A DNA stretch of 64,000 bases from Alkalinema sp. CACIAM 70d (GCA_002148405.1 MUGG01000218.1:124001-188000), one strand, 5' to 3'; numbered from the stretch's first letter, positions 43,135-52,164 are shown. A program made the numbers and translations. Notes: generated by a model not told the origin, from the letters alone.

Positions 43135-44730
43135 CTAAATACGGTTTTCAGGGAAAAGAATTGCATCTGGGATGCAGGCTTTGTGCTGACTTAAAGCTTT
43201 CTGACTTAATGCCTTTCGATGCACTTTACCAGTGGAGGTGCGGGGAAGCTGATCGAGAAAATGAATCCTGCGGGGTGCTTTGAAATGGGACAGGTGGGTC
43301 TTGACCCATTGGCAAAGATTTTTTTCCAAGCTAGGCGACGCTTGAAACCCTACTTTGAGACTGACATAGGCCACAATCTGAGTTAGCGTTTCATCGGTGG
43401 CAAATTCTGGCACGATCGCCGCATCTAAGACACTTTCATGCTGGAGCAACACATCTTCAATTTCAAAGGGCGATACCCACATCCCATTGACCTTGAAAAA
43501 GTCATTATTGCGTCCCATAAACCAGAAATAGCCATCTGCATCCCTGAGATATTGATCCCCCGTCCGCATGGTGAAGCCGTACAATGCCTCACGGGTCGCT
43601 TGCAGCCGATTCCAGTAGCCCAACATCAGACTTTCGCCCGTTACTTGCAAAGCTCCGATCTCCCCAGGAGCAGTCGGCAATCCCTGGGCATCCACGACCT
43701 GCACGTCATAGCCTGGAATTGGACGCCCTGAACTGCCGGGACGACATTCCCCAGGCCGATTGGATAGAAAAATATGCAGCAATTCTGTGGTACCAATACC
43801 TTCACAAATTTCCAGCCCATAGCGATCGCGCCATTGCGACCAGAGGGTTTTGGGAAGTTGTTCGGCAGCGGATACACATAGCCGTAGCGAAGCGGGGTCA
43901 AGGGGTTCCAAGTCGTGCAGGGCCAACATTCCCGCATACACCCCCGGAATCCCAAAAAATACCGTTGGGCGATAGGTGTGAATATCCGCAATCACATCAA
44001 AAGCATTAACCGCATCGGACAGAACAGAAGATGCTCCAACGGCCATCGGCATGTAAAGGGTATTGCCCAAACCATAGGCAAAGGGCATTTTTGCAACGGA
44101 ATAGACAATGTCGTCTTCCCGTAAGTTTAATACCGCTTTACCGTAGGCGTCGGCACAAATCACCATACTCTGATGCAGATGCACCACGCCTTTGGGATGT
44201 CCCGTGCTGCCAGAGGTGTATAACCAAAAGGCAGGTTCTTCCCGATCGGTTTCTACCCACGCCAGGGAGTCATCCTGTTGCTCCAGTTGCGTAATAAAGG
44301 ATTGTGCCCCATCAACGGTCAGCACATGCTGGAGGCTAGGGGATTGCAGGGGAGACAGTGTCGTTTGCCAAGCTTGCGTGGTCAGCAAGACTTTAGCACG
44401 GGAATTTTGCAGGATATATTGAATCTCAGCAACGCTACAGGCAGTATTAATGGGAACGGGAATAATCCCCGCCCAAATTGCTCCCCAAAATGCAAAGACA
44501 AATTCTGGCGTATCCGGTAATAAAATTGCCAGACGTTGCTCTCGTTCCAATCCTAGGTTACTCAGCAGCCTCGCCGATCGGCGCACTGCTTGGTGTACCT
44601 GTCCATAGCTATAGGCAGCATCCCGCGCATAAAACGCCACCTTGTCAGCTCGATTTTCCGCTAAATTCAGTTCAAGAAAATGCGCTGCTACATTGAATGT
44701 CTTGGGTAAGCTGGCTGAAAGACTCTCCAT
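43135..44730 (-). CDS. Aryl-AMP/CoA ligase of the benzoate-CoA-ligase type (salicylate activation)
   Basis: A 531-aa protein, ATG 44730 preceded by AGGAAAGG. ANL-superfamily motifs are present: WLYTSGSTGHPKGVVH (A3), EGIGTTELLHIF (A5), RTGDQYLRDADGYFWFMGRNND (A7-A8) and PRTSTGKVHRKAL with the catalytic C-terminal Lys (A10). The segment YSVAKMPFAYGLGNTLYMPMAVGAS plus PTVFFGIPGVYAGML is typical of benzoate-CoA ligases rather than DhbE/YbtE-type stand-alone adenylating enzymes. In context (carrier gene upstream, salicylate synthase 24 nt downstream) the likely role is adenylation of salicylate and transfer to the carrier's phosphopantetheine; a CoA thioester product remains possible. Confidence 0.8.
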   Translation of the reverse strand: MESLSASLPKTFNVAAHFLELNLAENRADKVAFYARDAAYSYGQVHQAVRRSARLLSNLGLEREQRLAILLPDTPEFVFAFWGAIWAGIIPVPINTACSVAEIQYILQNSRAKVLLTTQAWQTTLSPLQSPSLQHVLTVDGAQSFITQLEQQDDSLAWVETDREEPAFWLYTSGSTGHPKGVVHLHQSMVICADAYGKAVLNLREDDIVYSVAKMPFAYGLGNTLYMPMAVGASSVLSDAVNAFDVIADIHTYRPTVFFGIPGVYAGMLALHDLEPLDPASLRLCVSAAEQLPKTLWSQWRDRYGLEICEGIGTTELLHIFLSNRPGECRPGSSGRPIPGYDVQVVDAQGLPTAPGEIGALQVTGESLMLGYWNRLQATREALYGFTMRTGDQYLRDADGYFWFMGRNNDFFKVNGMWVSPFEIEDVLLQHESVLDAAIVPEFATDETLTQIVAYVSLKVGFQASPSLEKNLCQWVKTHLSHFKAPRRIHFLDQLPRTSTGKVHRKALSQKALSQHKACIPDAILFPENRI

Positions 44731-44829
44731 TCCCTTTCCTAGTAAAGTTTTCTAATCCTGTACGATGGTTGGATGGTTGTTGACGGCACTTCTATAGCCA
44801 CTTTTGTCTGATTAAAATCCTGTGTCTGA

Positions 44830-45114
44830 TTAAGATTCTGCTTGAGATCCTGATTGAACACCTGATTGAACACCTGAAGTCGAGATCGTCGCCATCCGGC
44901 ACAGGGTTCCCACCGTAACATCCTGCCGACTACCCAATTTCACTTCAATTCCCAGCCTACGTTTCAATTCCAACGCCAGCCGCACCGTTTCCACAGAATC
45001 TAAGCCAAGGTGGGATTGAAGTAAGGTATCTTCCTGTACATCGTCCGCAATGCCTAACTCAGCAAAAATATCTTTAACTTGTTCTAGCACTGGTTCTAAT
45101 CCTGGTTCTAGCAC
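44830..45114 (-). CDS. Discrete acyl/aryl carrier protein
   Basis: A 94-aa protein from GTG 45114, which follows GGGAGAGAG at about 8 nt; a TTG at 45150 without a ribosome binding site would add 12 residues. The carrier fold is visible: a helix VLEQVKDIFAELG, then HLGLDSVETVRLALELKRR with the phosphopantetheine Ser in LDSVE, and GIEVKLG. The end is low complexity (SGVQSGVQSGSQ), produced by short repeats in the DNA. It is the first gene of the salicylate operon and is the likely acceptor of the activated aryl acid, replacing the ArCP domain fused in other systems. Confidence 0.8.
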   Translation of the reverse strand: MLEPGLEPVLEQVKDIFAELGIADDVQEDTLLQSHLGLDSVETVRLALELKRRLGIEVKLGSRQDVTVGTLCRMATISTSGVQSGVQSGSQAES

Positions 45115-45452
45115 TGTTCTGCTCTCTCCCAAAAGCTTCCAAAAAATCAACGCTGCTTTGCCAGATCTTTTTGATCATGCAAACTCAATACAATCTAGAT
45201 TTAGATTTGGAGTGATTTAGATTTGATGCATTAGGGGATGTCGGTAGACTACGCCTTCAAAATATGTGTCAAACAAGGCACAACTGAAGTCAGTCTTAAG
45301 CTCACCCAATTTTCTGAGGCAACTTTTTCTAGTTAATTGAGAATAATTTCTGATAACTTATAAAGAGCTTATTACATGAACTTCACTTTTGGCAAGAATT
45401 CTCGAATCTTCATCTTGCCGGGTTTATTTCAGAATCAACAAATCATCCACTA
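45115..45452. other. Divergent promoter region, salicylate operon / thioesterase
   Basis: 338 nt between two outward-reading genes, so both promoters should lie here. The left end carries repeated GGTTCTAGCACT-like units that run into the carrier gene. Apart from the candidate Fur site at 45337-45357 nothing else stands out. Confidence 0.5.
45337..45357. promoter_or_regulatory. Candidate Fur box (TTGAGAATAATTTCTGATAAC)
   Basis: TGAGAATAATTTCTGA-type imperfect palindrome in the divergent region of the salicylate operon and thioesterase. It resembles the GAGAAT-n-ATTCTC core of many Fur sites. Iron control is expected for siderophore genes, but the match is imperfect. Confidence 0.35.
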
Positions 45453-46220
45453 ATGACAACAATCTCAACGACTAATCCTTGGTTCACTTGTCCCTTACCC
45501 AATCCCCAGGCCCCTTTACGGCTTTTTTGCTTGCCCTATGCAGGGGGAAGTGCCCTAAATTTTCGATCGTGGGTTAACCAACTCCCGACGACGATCGAAG
45601 TCTGCCCGATCGAGTTACCCGGACGGGGATTACGCCTACAGGAACCTGCTTTCGATCAACTACAACCCTTGGTACAAGCAATTGGGGAAGCTTTGTTACC
45701 CACCCTCGATCGGCCTTTTATCCTCTTTGGGCATAGCATGGGAGGACTCATCTGTTTTGAATTCGCGCGGTGGTTGCGGCGGCAGGGGGCGCGATCGCCC
45801 ATCCACCTGTTGATTTCTGGGCGGCGGGCTCCCCAGATTGCCGCCACGATGCCCCTACGCTACAATCTACCGGAACCCGAGTTCCTCGCAGCATTGCATC
45901 GGCTCAATGGCACACCCCAAGCGATTTTAGAACACCCAGAATTAATGAAATTACTGCTGCCAACCCTGCGAGCTGATTTTTCAGTAGTCGAAACCAGTGT
46001 TTACACTCCAGAGCCTCCCTTGGATTGTCCCATCACGGTTTTCGGCGGTTGGGACGATCCCGAAACAAGCCTAGTAGGATTGCAAGCTTGGCGAGTTCAG
46101 ACCCAGCAATCCTTTCGTTTAGAACTCTTGCCAGGGGATCACTTTTTTCTCCATTCTGCCCAATCCCAGTTACTCACCTTGATTCGCCAGATCCTCAGCC
46201 CAACCCTGAAAGCCTTATAG
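45453..46220 (+). CDS. Type II thioesterase (alpha/beta hydrolase, GrsT/RifR-like)
   Basis: A 255-aa protein. It begins with the family pattern LRLFCLPYAGGSALNFRSW, then VCPIELPGRGLRLQEPAF, the nucleophile elbow ILFGHSMGGLICFE (Ser95), ISGRRAPQI, a lid region with LNGTPQAILEHPELMKLLLPTLRADF, and LPGDHFFLH with catalytic His230. Type II thioesterases hydrolyse stalled or wrong acyl groups from carrier domains and so keep NRPS/PKS lines working. It is divergent from the salicylate operon and co-directional with the siderophore permease downstream. No terminal thioesterase for product release is in the window. Confidence 0.9.
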   Translation: MTTISTTNPWFTCPLPNPQAPLRLFCLPYAGGSALNFRSWVNQLPTTIEVCPIELPGRGLRLQEPAFDQLQPLVQAIGEALLPTLDRPFILFGHSMGGLICFEFARWLRRQGARSPIHLLISGRRAPQIAATMPLRYNLPEPEFLAALHRLNGTPQAILEHPELMKLLLPTLRADFSVVETSVYTPEPPLDCPITVFGGWDDPETSLVGLQAWRVQTQQSFRLELLPGDHFFLHSAQSQLLTLIRQILSPTLKAL

Positions 46221-46329
46221 ATAGACAGGTCTAGCGATCTTTTCCTCTAAATGCCGTCGCCACTTGGCCACCCGGATACCCAAAATTTACGGCTGCCCCT
46301 TTCAAAACAACACGCGATCGCGCTACTCT

Positions 46330-46361
46330 AAATGAGAATTTTTATGATTAAATTCTCATTT
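46330..46361. promoter_or_regulatory. Candidate Fur operator: perfect 12-nt inverted repeat
   Basis: AAATGAGAATTT (46330-46341), 8-nt centre TTATGATT, AAATTCTCATTT (46350-46361): a perfect inverted repeat. The half-site TGAGAAT matches Fur-type operators. No T run follows the stem, so a terminator is less likely. It lies ~105 nt before the permease start. Confidence 0.45.
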
Positions 46362-46466
46362 AATACTCCATTAATGACGAGGCTTTAAGCAGAAACTTCC
46401 ACATTCTCCAAGATCACATTTCTCAAAATCAGATAGCTCAATGGCGTTGTTACCCGAGTCAATTCT

Positions 46467-47762
46467 GTGGTTCTCCAAAAATATTCAAGTTTCAAGAAGT
46501 ATGGATTGTTGGGCAGCTTGTATCTGTCACAATCATTGCCATTTATTTTTCTAGGAAAGGCATTACCAGTTGTATTGCGACAGGAGGGGCTCTCCCTAAC
46601 GGCGATCGGATTTATTTCTCTGCTGATTTTACCGATTACCTTTAAGTTTCTTTGGTCTCCTTTAATTGATCGCTATAGCATTCCAGCATTTGGCCATTAT
46701 CGATTTTGGATCATTACGCTCCAGAGTTTAGTGGCGATCGTGACAGCTGGATGTAGCTGGATCAATCTTGAAACCAGCTTGCCCCTCTTGCTGGCCGGAA
46801 TGTTAGTGATTGCGATCGGCTGCGCCAGCCAGGATATTGCCACCGATGCCCTCGCCCTGGGACTCCTGGAACCCCAAGAACGCGGTTTGGGAAATGCAAT
46901 TCAATGCATTGGGGTGTCCCTGGGGAGTATGATTGGCGGCGGCGGTATGCTGATTTTGCTCAACCATTTAGGCTGGCAGAATAGCTTACTGATTTTATCT
47001 AGCCTGATGTTGATTGCACTCCTACCTGTTTTATTTCACCGGGAAAGACCCAAGCCCCCAACCATTGTCCCAATCACAGCCCCTCTTGTGTCTAAGCACG
47101 ATCGTCGATCGCCACCTTTCCAGGGAATGCTTGATTACTTCAAAATCTTTCTGGATTTTTGTCAACGGCCTAGGATGAAAGTGTGGCTGACCACTTTGCT
47201 GCTCTTTAACTTTGGCTATGTTCTTTCCGCTTACCTATTCGATCTGCTTTTAGTGGATTTGAATATTTCCTTAGAAAATGTTGGGTGGTTAGAAGTACTG
47301 TCTACAGGAACCAACATATTAGGTTCACTAATTACCAGTGGCATCATTGCCCAAGTAGGCCGAAAGCGATCGCTGATTTTAGCCTGTAGTTTAGCGGCGC
47401 TCAGCATTCTATCCTATATTGCCCCTGCATTAGGTTGGACTCAGTTGCCCATTTTGGTTAGCATTACGGTATTGACTTCCCTAGCACTTGGCATGGTGGT
47501 GACCAATGCCTTTACGGTGATGATGGATAAAAGTCATCCCGAAAGTGCTGCAACGGACTATGCCATTCAGGCTTCGTTCATTACGTTAGGTAGTATTCCC
47601 GCTAGAGTTGTCAGCGGCATGGTAGTCAGTGGTATTGGGTATATCGGAGTATTCATGCTCAGTTCAGCGATCGTAGGGCTATGTCTTTTACTCATTCCCC
47701 GTAGTTTTCAGCGCTCTAACTCTGTTGATGCATCTGTGGTGAGTGCATCGCTACGGGTTTAA
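46467..47762 (+). CDS. MFS permease, RhtX/FptX-like siderophore importer
   Basis: A 431-aa protein with about 12 hydrophobic helices. The start is GTG 46467; no in-frame ATG precedes the first helix. Family features are YLSQSLPFIFLGKALPVVLRQ in helix 1, LPITFKFLWSPLIDRY, GCASQDIATDALALGLLEPQERG and GMVVTNAFTVMMDKSHPESAATDY. These place it in the AmpG-related branch that includes the RhtX and FptX inner-membrane importers for rhizobactin and pyochelin. It would carry the ferri-siderophore across the plasma membrane, complementing the TonB-dependent receptor encoded nearby. A candidate Fur box lies upstream. The following small gene is 35 nt downstream and may be co-transcribed. Confidence 0.8.
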   Translation: MVLQKYSSFKKYGLLGSLYLSQSLPFIFLGKALPVVLRQEGLSLTAIGFISLLILPITFKFLWSPLIDRYSIPAFGHYRFWIITLQSLVAIVTAGCSWINLETSLPLLLAGMLVIAIGCASQDIATDALALGLLEPQERGLGNAIQCIGVSLGSMIGGGGMLILLNHLGWQNSLLILSSLMLIALLPVLFHRERPKPPTIVPITAPLVSKHDRRSPPFQGMLDYFKIFLDFCQRPRMKVWLTTLLLFNFGYVLSAYLFDLLLVDLNISLENVGWLEVLSTGTNILGSLITSGIIAQVGRKRSLILACSLAALSILSYIAPALGWTQLPILVSITVLTSLALGMVVTNAFTVMMDKSHPESAATDYAIQASFITLGSIPARVVSGMVVSGIGYIGVFMLSSAIVGLCLLLIPRSFQRSNSVDASVVSASLRV

Positions 47763-47797
47763 ATCAATCGCAATTGAATCGATCAGGAAGTTGACCC

Positions 47798-48202
47798 ATG
47801 ATTGTCATTCAAGATTCTAAGTTTCCGATCGTGGCTGTCCAGTTTGTCAATGCGATCAGCCTTGCAGATGTGGAGCAATATTTAGCCCAGTTTGATCAAT
47901 GGCTGGGGCGCGAAACTGCGTTTGGTGTGCTCTTGGCCCAGGTCAGCGATCCCACTCAGGCAACGATCGAAGATGAAACCGTGCATCAAGCAGTCCATCG
48001 CGCGATCGTGCAGTGGGGCAAACAGAATAGAGACCGGATTGCCCAGCATTGTGTGGGCATGGTATTGCTCATCGAAGATGCAGCAGAATTCGCCCAAAAG
48101 CAACGGGCAGTCCCTAAAACCATTACGGCGATCTATGGCTGTCCGGGCCAAGCTTGTGCAACGCGATCGGCAGCAGAGCAGTGGTTGCAACAGCAATTAT
48201 AG
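47798..48202 (+). CDS. Hypothetical protein in the metallophore locus
   Basis: A 134-aa protein starting 35 nt after the permease, with only a weak AGGAAG-type site before its ATG. Soluble, no signal peptide. The pattern is alternating strands and helices (MIVIQDSKFPIVAVQF, VEQYLAQFDQWLGRETAFGVLLAQ, HCVGMVLLIEDAAEFAQKQ), somewhat like STAS or SpoIIAA-like folds, with a CPGQACATRSAAEQWLQQQL tail containing two cysteines. I do not recognise the family, and a role in iron handling is suggested only by position. It converges on the receptor gene. Confidence 0.65.
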   Translation: MIVIQDSKFPIVAVQFVNAISLADVEQYLAQFDQWLGRETAFGVLLAQVSDPTQATIEDETVHQAVHRAIVQWGKQNRDRIAQHCVGMVLLIEDAAEFAQKQRAVPKTITAIYGCPGQACATRSAAEQWLQQQL

Positions 48203-48274
48203 CGGTAAGCATAGACCCCAAAGCTAGCTCCAGAGACAAGTCCAGAGCTAGTCCCAGAGCTAGCCCCAGAGCTG

Positions 48275-50491
48275 CTAAAACTCAGAGTTAAGGCCAATGC
48301 GAATTGTGGTACCCGGTTGATAGAGACGATTGACTTTCTCGTAGGTGCGACCGCCCAGGTTTTCTAAATAGACCAGCAGGCCCAACCGACGGGTAATGGG
48401 AATGCGAGCGCTGAGATCGACATTCAGCCATGAAGGTGAAAAATCACGCGGACTCTCACCCGGATTCACAAAAATGGCTCGCCGTGCCCCGCTGAAGTAA
48501 TTGGCATATAAATTAATCTGCCAACCCTGGTGCTCATAGCCAATGCCGAATTGCCCCACAGAAAACGGCACCTGAGCCAATTGCAAGCCCTTTTCTACCC
48601 CAGAACCAATTCGAGCATCCGTATAGGTGTAATTGAGAAAAGTTTTCCATTGGGGGGATAGCTGGTATTGCAACGCGAGTTCCAATCCATGGGTATTCAC
48701 TTTGCCGATATTTTGCCACTGGGAAATGGTGCGGCCATTGCGGGGGGTAGCTTGAATGGCAATCCGATCACTCAGTGCACTGCCGAAATAGGTCACCTGG
48801 CCAGACCATTGGGGACTCGGTTTGAAATCAATTCCCGCAGTCCAGGATGATCCCGACTCCGGTTGCAAATTTTCATTGGGGAACCAGTTATGCACAGTAT
48901 CGTAGGCAAATTGCTGATCTAAGCCCGGTAAGCGGCGCACTGACACCCAACTGCCCCGCAACCCAATCGTGCGGGTAGGCGACCAATTTAAGCCCACACT
49001 GGGATTCAGGGAACTACCAAAATCCCCACTAAAGTTTTGGCGCAGACCCAGTTCCGTGCGTAGCGTAGGGGTAAGTTGCACCGTGCCCAAAGCAAACAGC
49101 GCAGGCGTAAACCGCGAGGTTTCCACGACTTCGTTAAACTGACTCACCGTCGGATTGTTGCTCGTCGTTTCTGACGTGAGGTAAGCCGTTTTGGCATCCA
49201 AGCCCCAGCGTAGTTGCGCCGATCGAGTCAGTTGCCAATCGTGATCAAGCCGGAAATTTAAACTACTGGAGCTTAAACGGCCTTGGCGGAAGAAGACATT
49301 GGCCGTTGGCCCAAAGGTATGAAAGTAGTCTTTGTTAAAGCCTACGGAGGCATTTAATACCGATCCCGCTGCTAATTGCGATCGCCAATTCAGCCCGGTG
49401 TTAAACGCATCATGGTTCAAGCGATCGCGCTGGAGCGGAAACCCAAAGTACAGTAAACCCTTGCGACTGGTGATTTTGGTGCCATCCAAGGTGAGCGTAT
49501 TGCGGGGATCGATCGCCCAAGCAAAGCGACCGTAGTAGCTACTGGTGGCACTGTCGCCGTTAAATAAATCGCCATCGGGGCCTCGGTTGGCCGCACCTCT
49601 GGGGACAGGATAGTCGCTGGCAGATTGGAACTGCTCATAGCCCAAGGCGTAGTCCACATCACCAAAGGAGCCGGTGTAACTGCCGCGATAATTTTCCTGC
49701 CCGTAGGCTCCCAACTGCACAAGACCGTTGAATTTGGGCGTCTGGCTACCGGGCTTAGTCAAAATATTAACCACGCCCCCAAAGGCTTCGGAACCATAGA
49801 GCGTTGCGCTACTGCCACTGGACACTTCAATGCGATCGATCGATTCCACGGGCAAACTATTCAAGTCAATATTGCCGTGATAGGTGTTGACGTTCGTCGT
49901 AATCGATCGACCATTGAGCAGAAACACAGATTGGTTGATCGAAGCCCCTCGATAGTAGGTTCCGGTGTGAATATCCGCCCCAAATCCCACGTCGTTAATG
50001 GCAAATCCCGGCAGTCCTCGCAGGCTTTCCGCAACGCTGTTAGCCCCTTGTTTGTTGATCTCCGTTTGATCGACACGATAGGTCGGGGTGGCCTGGGGAA
50101 GTTCTTCTTTCACCCCTGTAATCGTAATTTCTTCTTCGTCCGTCGATGCGGGATCTTGATCATTCGCTTGGGCGATTTCTTGGCTAATGGTCGGGTCAAT
50201 CCAGGGAGCTAGCAAGTCTTTTGCCTGGGTCGTGGGCAGCACAACCTGACGCAATGGACGCGATTGATTCACAGATTGCGCGATCGAGGGCGCGATTGGT
50301 TGCTGTAATTGCAGTCGCACCTGCGGCAATTCTGGCAATTCTGTGGCTCCAGCATTCTGAGTCAGCCCCAGCCCAGCCGCGATCGTGCATAGGCTCCCCA
50401 TTATGCGCATCCAGACGAGAAGCCCACAGGCTGACTTGAGCCCTTTGCTACTGGAATTTTTCTCACACCCTAACTCAGTCTTTCTCGCCAT
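48275..50491 (-). CDS. TonB-dependent outer-membrane receptor (siderophore/metallophore uptake)
   Basis: A 738-aa protein. It has a hydrophobic leader near residues 30-50 (MGSLCTIAAGLGLTQNAGA) after a long polar start, then a linker, the TonB box EEITITG at ~130, the plug domain (INKQGANSVAESLRGLPGFAINDVG, VFLLNGRSITT, IDRIEVSSGSSATLYGSEAFGGVVNILTK), and a 22-strand beta-barrel ending RTYEKVNRLYQPGTTIRIGLNSEF with aromatic C-terminal Phe. The plug and barrel match the BtuB/siderophore class. Unlike many cyanobacterial receptors it lacks an obvious AMIN domain. Inferred ligand: the locus's own ferri-metallophore. It is divergent from exbB. Confidence 0.9.
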   Translation of the reverse strand: MARKTELGCEKNSSSKGLKSACGLLVWMRIMGSLCTIAAGLGLTQNAGATELPELPQVRLQLQQPIAPSIAQSVNQSRPLRQVVLPTTQAKDLLAPWIDPTISQEIAQANDQDPASTDEEEITITGVKEELPQATPTYRVDQTEINKQGANSVAESLRGLPGFAINDVGFGADIHTGTYYRGASINQSVFLLNGRSITTNVNTYHGNIDLNSLPVESIDRIEVSSGSSATLYGSEAFGGVVNILTKPGSQTPKFNGLVQLGAYGQENYRGSYTGSFGDVDYALGYEQFQSASDYPVPRGAANRGPDGDLFNGDSATSSYYGRFAWAIDPRNTLTLDGTKITSRKGLLYFGFPLQRDRLNHDAFNTGLNWRSQLAAGSVLNASVGFNKDYFHTFGPTANVFFRQGRLSSSSLNFRLDHDWQLTRSAQLRWGLDAKTAYLTSETTSNNPTVSQFNEVVETSRFTPALFALGTVQLTPTLRTELGLRQNFSGDFGSSLNPSVGLNWSPTRTIGLRGSWVSVRRLPGLDQQFAYDTVHNWFPNENLQPESGSSWTAGIDFKPSPQWSGQVTYFGSALSDRIAIQATPRNGRTISQWQNIGKVNTHGLELALQYQLSPQWKTFLNYTYTDARIGSGVEKGLQLAQVPFSVGQFGIGYEHQGWQINLYANYFSGARRAIFVNPGESPRDFSPSWLNVDLSARIPITRRLGLLVYLENLGGRTYEKVNRLYQPGTTIRIGLNSEF

Positions 50492-50880
50492 CGTTCCAAC
50501 TAATCCCTATAACAGATGAAGTCTCCTCAATTTCAACCTGTGACAAAAGATTAAATTTGTCAAAAGACAGCCTGTCGTTATTGCTCAGACTGGTTATTGC
50601 TCAGGCTGGAAGTTTGCGCCCGACGCCATCAAACTCTCCTAAATACAACTTTTATTGCAATTAGTTTGCATTAACACTTCATGGTATATTGATTGGGATC
50701 TTGGACAAATCAAGCCTTGGACATCATAATCACTGGTGGCTATCACAAGTGATAAACGAGATCTACGGGATCTACGCAATCTATAGGTTTGTGAGCATTT
50801 AGAGTTGACTAGGACTGTTATGAGTTGAGTCCGGTTCAGGCAGACTTCTCAGTTATGATTCATGGAGATGAGGTGAGCTT
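50492..50880. other. Divergent promoter region, TonB receptor / exbB
   Basis: 389 nt between divergent transport genes. It contains TGTGACAAAAGATTAAATTTGTCA (imperfect dyad TGACAAA/TTTGTCA, 50540-50563) and TTATTGCAATTAGTTTGCATTAA (50651-50673). Either could be a regulator site; neither is a good Fur consensus. GGAGATGAGGTG before GTG 50881 is the exbB ribosome binding site. No small gene was seen. Confidence 0.4.
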
Positions 50881-51534
50881 GTGTCGTTAAAGGATTTATT
50901 TTTGGCAGGGGGGCCAGTCATGTGGCCACTGTTATTGTTTTCAATTGCAACGGTCGCCATGGTGATCGAACGATCGCTCTTTTGGTCGCGGTTGCTCAAA
51001 ACTCAAAATGCCATTGTTCGGCAAGTCATTAGTTTGTATCGTAGTGACCCCAGTTTAGCGATCGAAAAACTGAGTCGACATTTAAACTTGCCCATTCCCC
51101 GGATTTTCCATGAAGCGCTCTCCCTCGAAGATGCAGACTCTGACGAATTTGCGCTGGCGATCGATGGCGCAATTCAGGCAGAAATTCCGATCCTGAAGCG
51201 GTTTAATGATTTTTTTGATCTGATTGTGGGTCTATCTCCTTTATTGGGATTATTAGGCACGGTAACGGGATTGATGCAATCTTTTTCCAACTTGACCTTA
51301 GGGGGCGTAGACGGTAGCAAAGCTGTCGGGGTGACCTCTGGGATTAGTGTGGCTTTAATTACGACGGCCTTTGGATTGATTGTGGCGATCGCGGCCTTTG
51401 CGGTAGCGAGCATTTTCCGCAGTTTCTACACTCGGCAACTCGCCTTGATTCAAGAAAACGTTGCAGAAATTGAACTCCTGTATCGCCGTCGCCAAAAAGC
51501 GTTTACGTTTAACCCCACTGAATCTCGCTCCTAA
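50881..51534 (+). CDS. exbB: ExbB/TolQ/MotA family proton channel
   Basis: A 217-aa protein from GTG 50881, preceded by GAGGTGAG. Three transmembrane segments: MWPLLLFSIATVAMVIERSL near the N-terminus, then LSPLLGLLGTVTGLMQSF and ISVALITTAFGLIVAIAAFAVAS. The LLGLLGTVxGLMxxF and ISxALxTTAFGLxxAI motifs are diagnostic of ExbB/TolQ. ExbB pairs with ExbD to couple proton flow to TonB, which powers the divergent receptor. The next gene starts 25 nt later. A separate tonB gene is not seen in the window. Confidence 0.9.
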   Translation: MSLKDLFLAGGPVMWPLLLFSIATVAMVIERSLFWSRLLKTQNAIVRQVISLYRSDPSLAIEKLSRHLNLPIPRIFHEALSLEDADSDEFALAIDGAIQAEIPILKRFNDFFDLIVGLSPLLGLLGTVTGLMQSFSNLTLGGVDGSKAVGVTSGISVALITTAFGLIVAIAAFAVASIFRSFYTRQLALIQENVAEIELLYRRRQKAFTFNPTESRS

Positions 51535-51558
51535 TTGACAACTGCCAGGAGAGTTACT

Positions 51559-51999
51559 ATGCCCCGCCGCCGCGCGATCGCCGAACCGGAACAACCGACT
51601 CAAATTAATATTGTGCCGATGATTGATGTGACGTTTTCAATCTTGGCGTTTTTCATTATGTCTACGCTATTTCTAACTCGCTTGGAAACGCTATCCGTCA
51701 ATCTCCCCAAAGCAAAAAATTCCCAGACACAACTCAATAATAATCGAGTGACTTTGACCATTAATGAACAGGGGAATCTATTTCTGGATAGACAACCGAT
51801 TCAAGCCAATCAAGTGGTTGACTCGATCCAAAAGCGACAGCAACCGGATCAACCCTTAGTCGTCATTCTCAATGCCGATCGGGCCATTAATTATGGGGCT
51901 GCGGTGGAAGTACTGGATAAAGTCCGTCAGGTACCGGGCGTGAGGGTGGCCATTTCAACGAAGAAGGATACGGCTCCTGTGGAATCAGACGCGCCATAA
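51559..51999 (+). CDS. exbD: ExbD/TolR family biopolymer transport protein
   Basis: A 146-aa protein. I chose ATG 51559 because AGGAGAG lies 7 nt before it; an in-frame TTG at 51535 would add 8 residues. A short basic N-terminus is followed by QINIVPMIDVTFSILAFFIM, the single membrane helix with the essential Asp23, and then a periplasmic domain with VTLTINEQGNLFLDRQPI and a GVRVAISTKK end. ExbB and ExbD are consecutive, and a strong hairpin terminator follows. Confidence 0.9.
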   Translation: MPRRRAIAEPEQPTQINIVPMIDVTFSILAFFIMSTLFLTRLETLSVNLPKAKNSQTQLNNNRVTLTINEQGNLFLDRQPIQANQVVDSIQKRQQPDQPLVVILNADRAINYGAAVEVLDKVRQVPGVRVAISTKKDTAPVESDAP

Positions 52000-52025
52000 G
52001 CTTACTATCACATCACTAGTAGGAT

Positions 52026-52066
52026 AAAGCCTCCAAATGGTTTGCAGTAGACCATTTGGAGGCTTT
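52026..52066. terminator. Bidirectional hairpin terminator between exbD and the MFS exporter
   Basis: A perfect 16-bp stem, AAAGCCTCCAAATGGT (52026-52041) and ACCATTTGGAGGCTTT (52051-52066), with a 9-nt loop. Short T and A runs flank it, so it may serve both convergent genes. Confidence 0.75.
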
Positions 52067-52164
52067 GAAGTCACAAATCTCGGGGAAGTTTCAGGCTAGG
52101 GAAAAGTCTCTAAATAGAACCATGTTGCTTCCTTTAAATCGGCGATCGCTTATTCAAACAAGGA

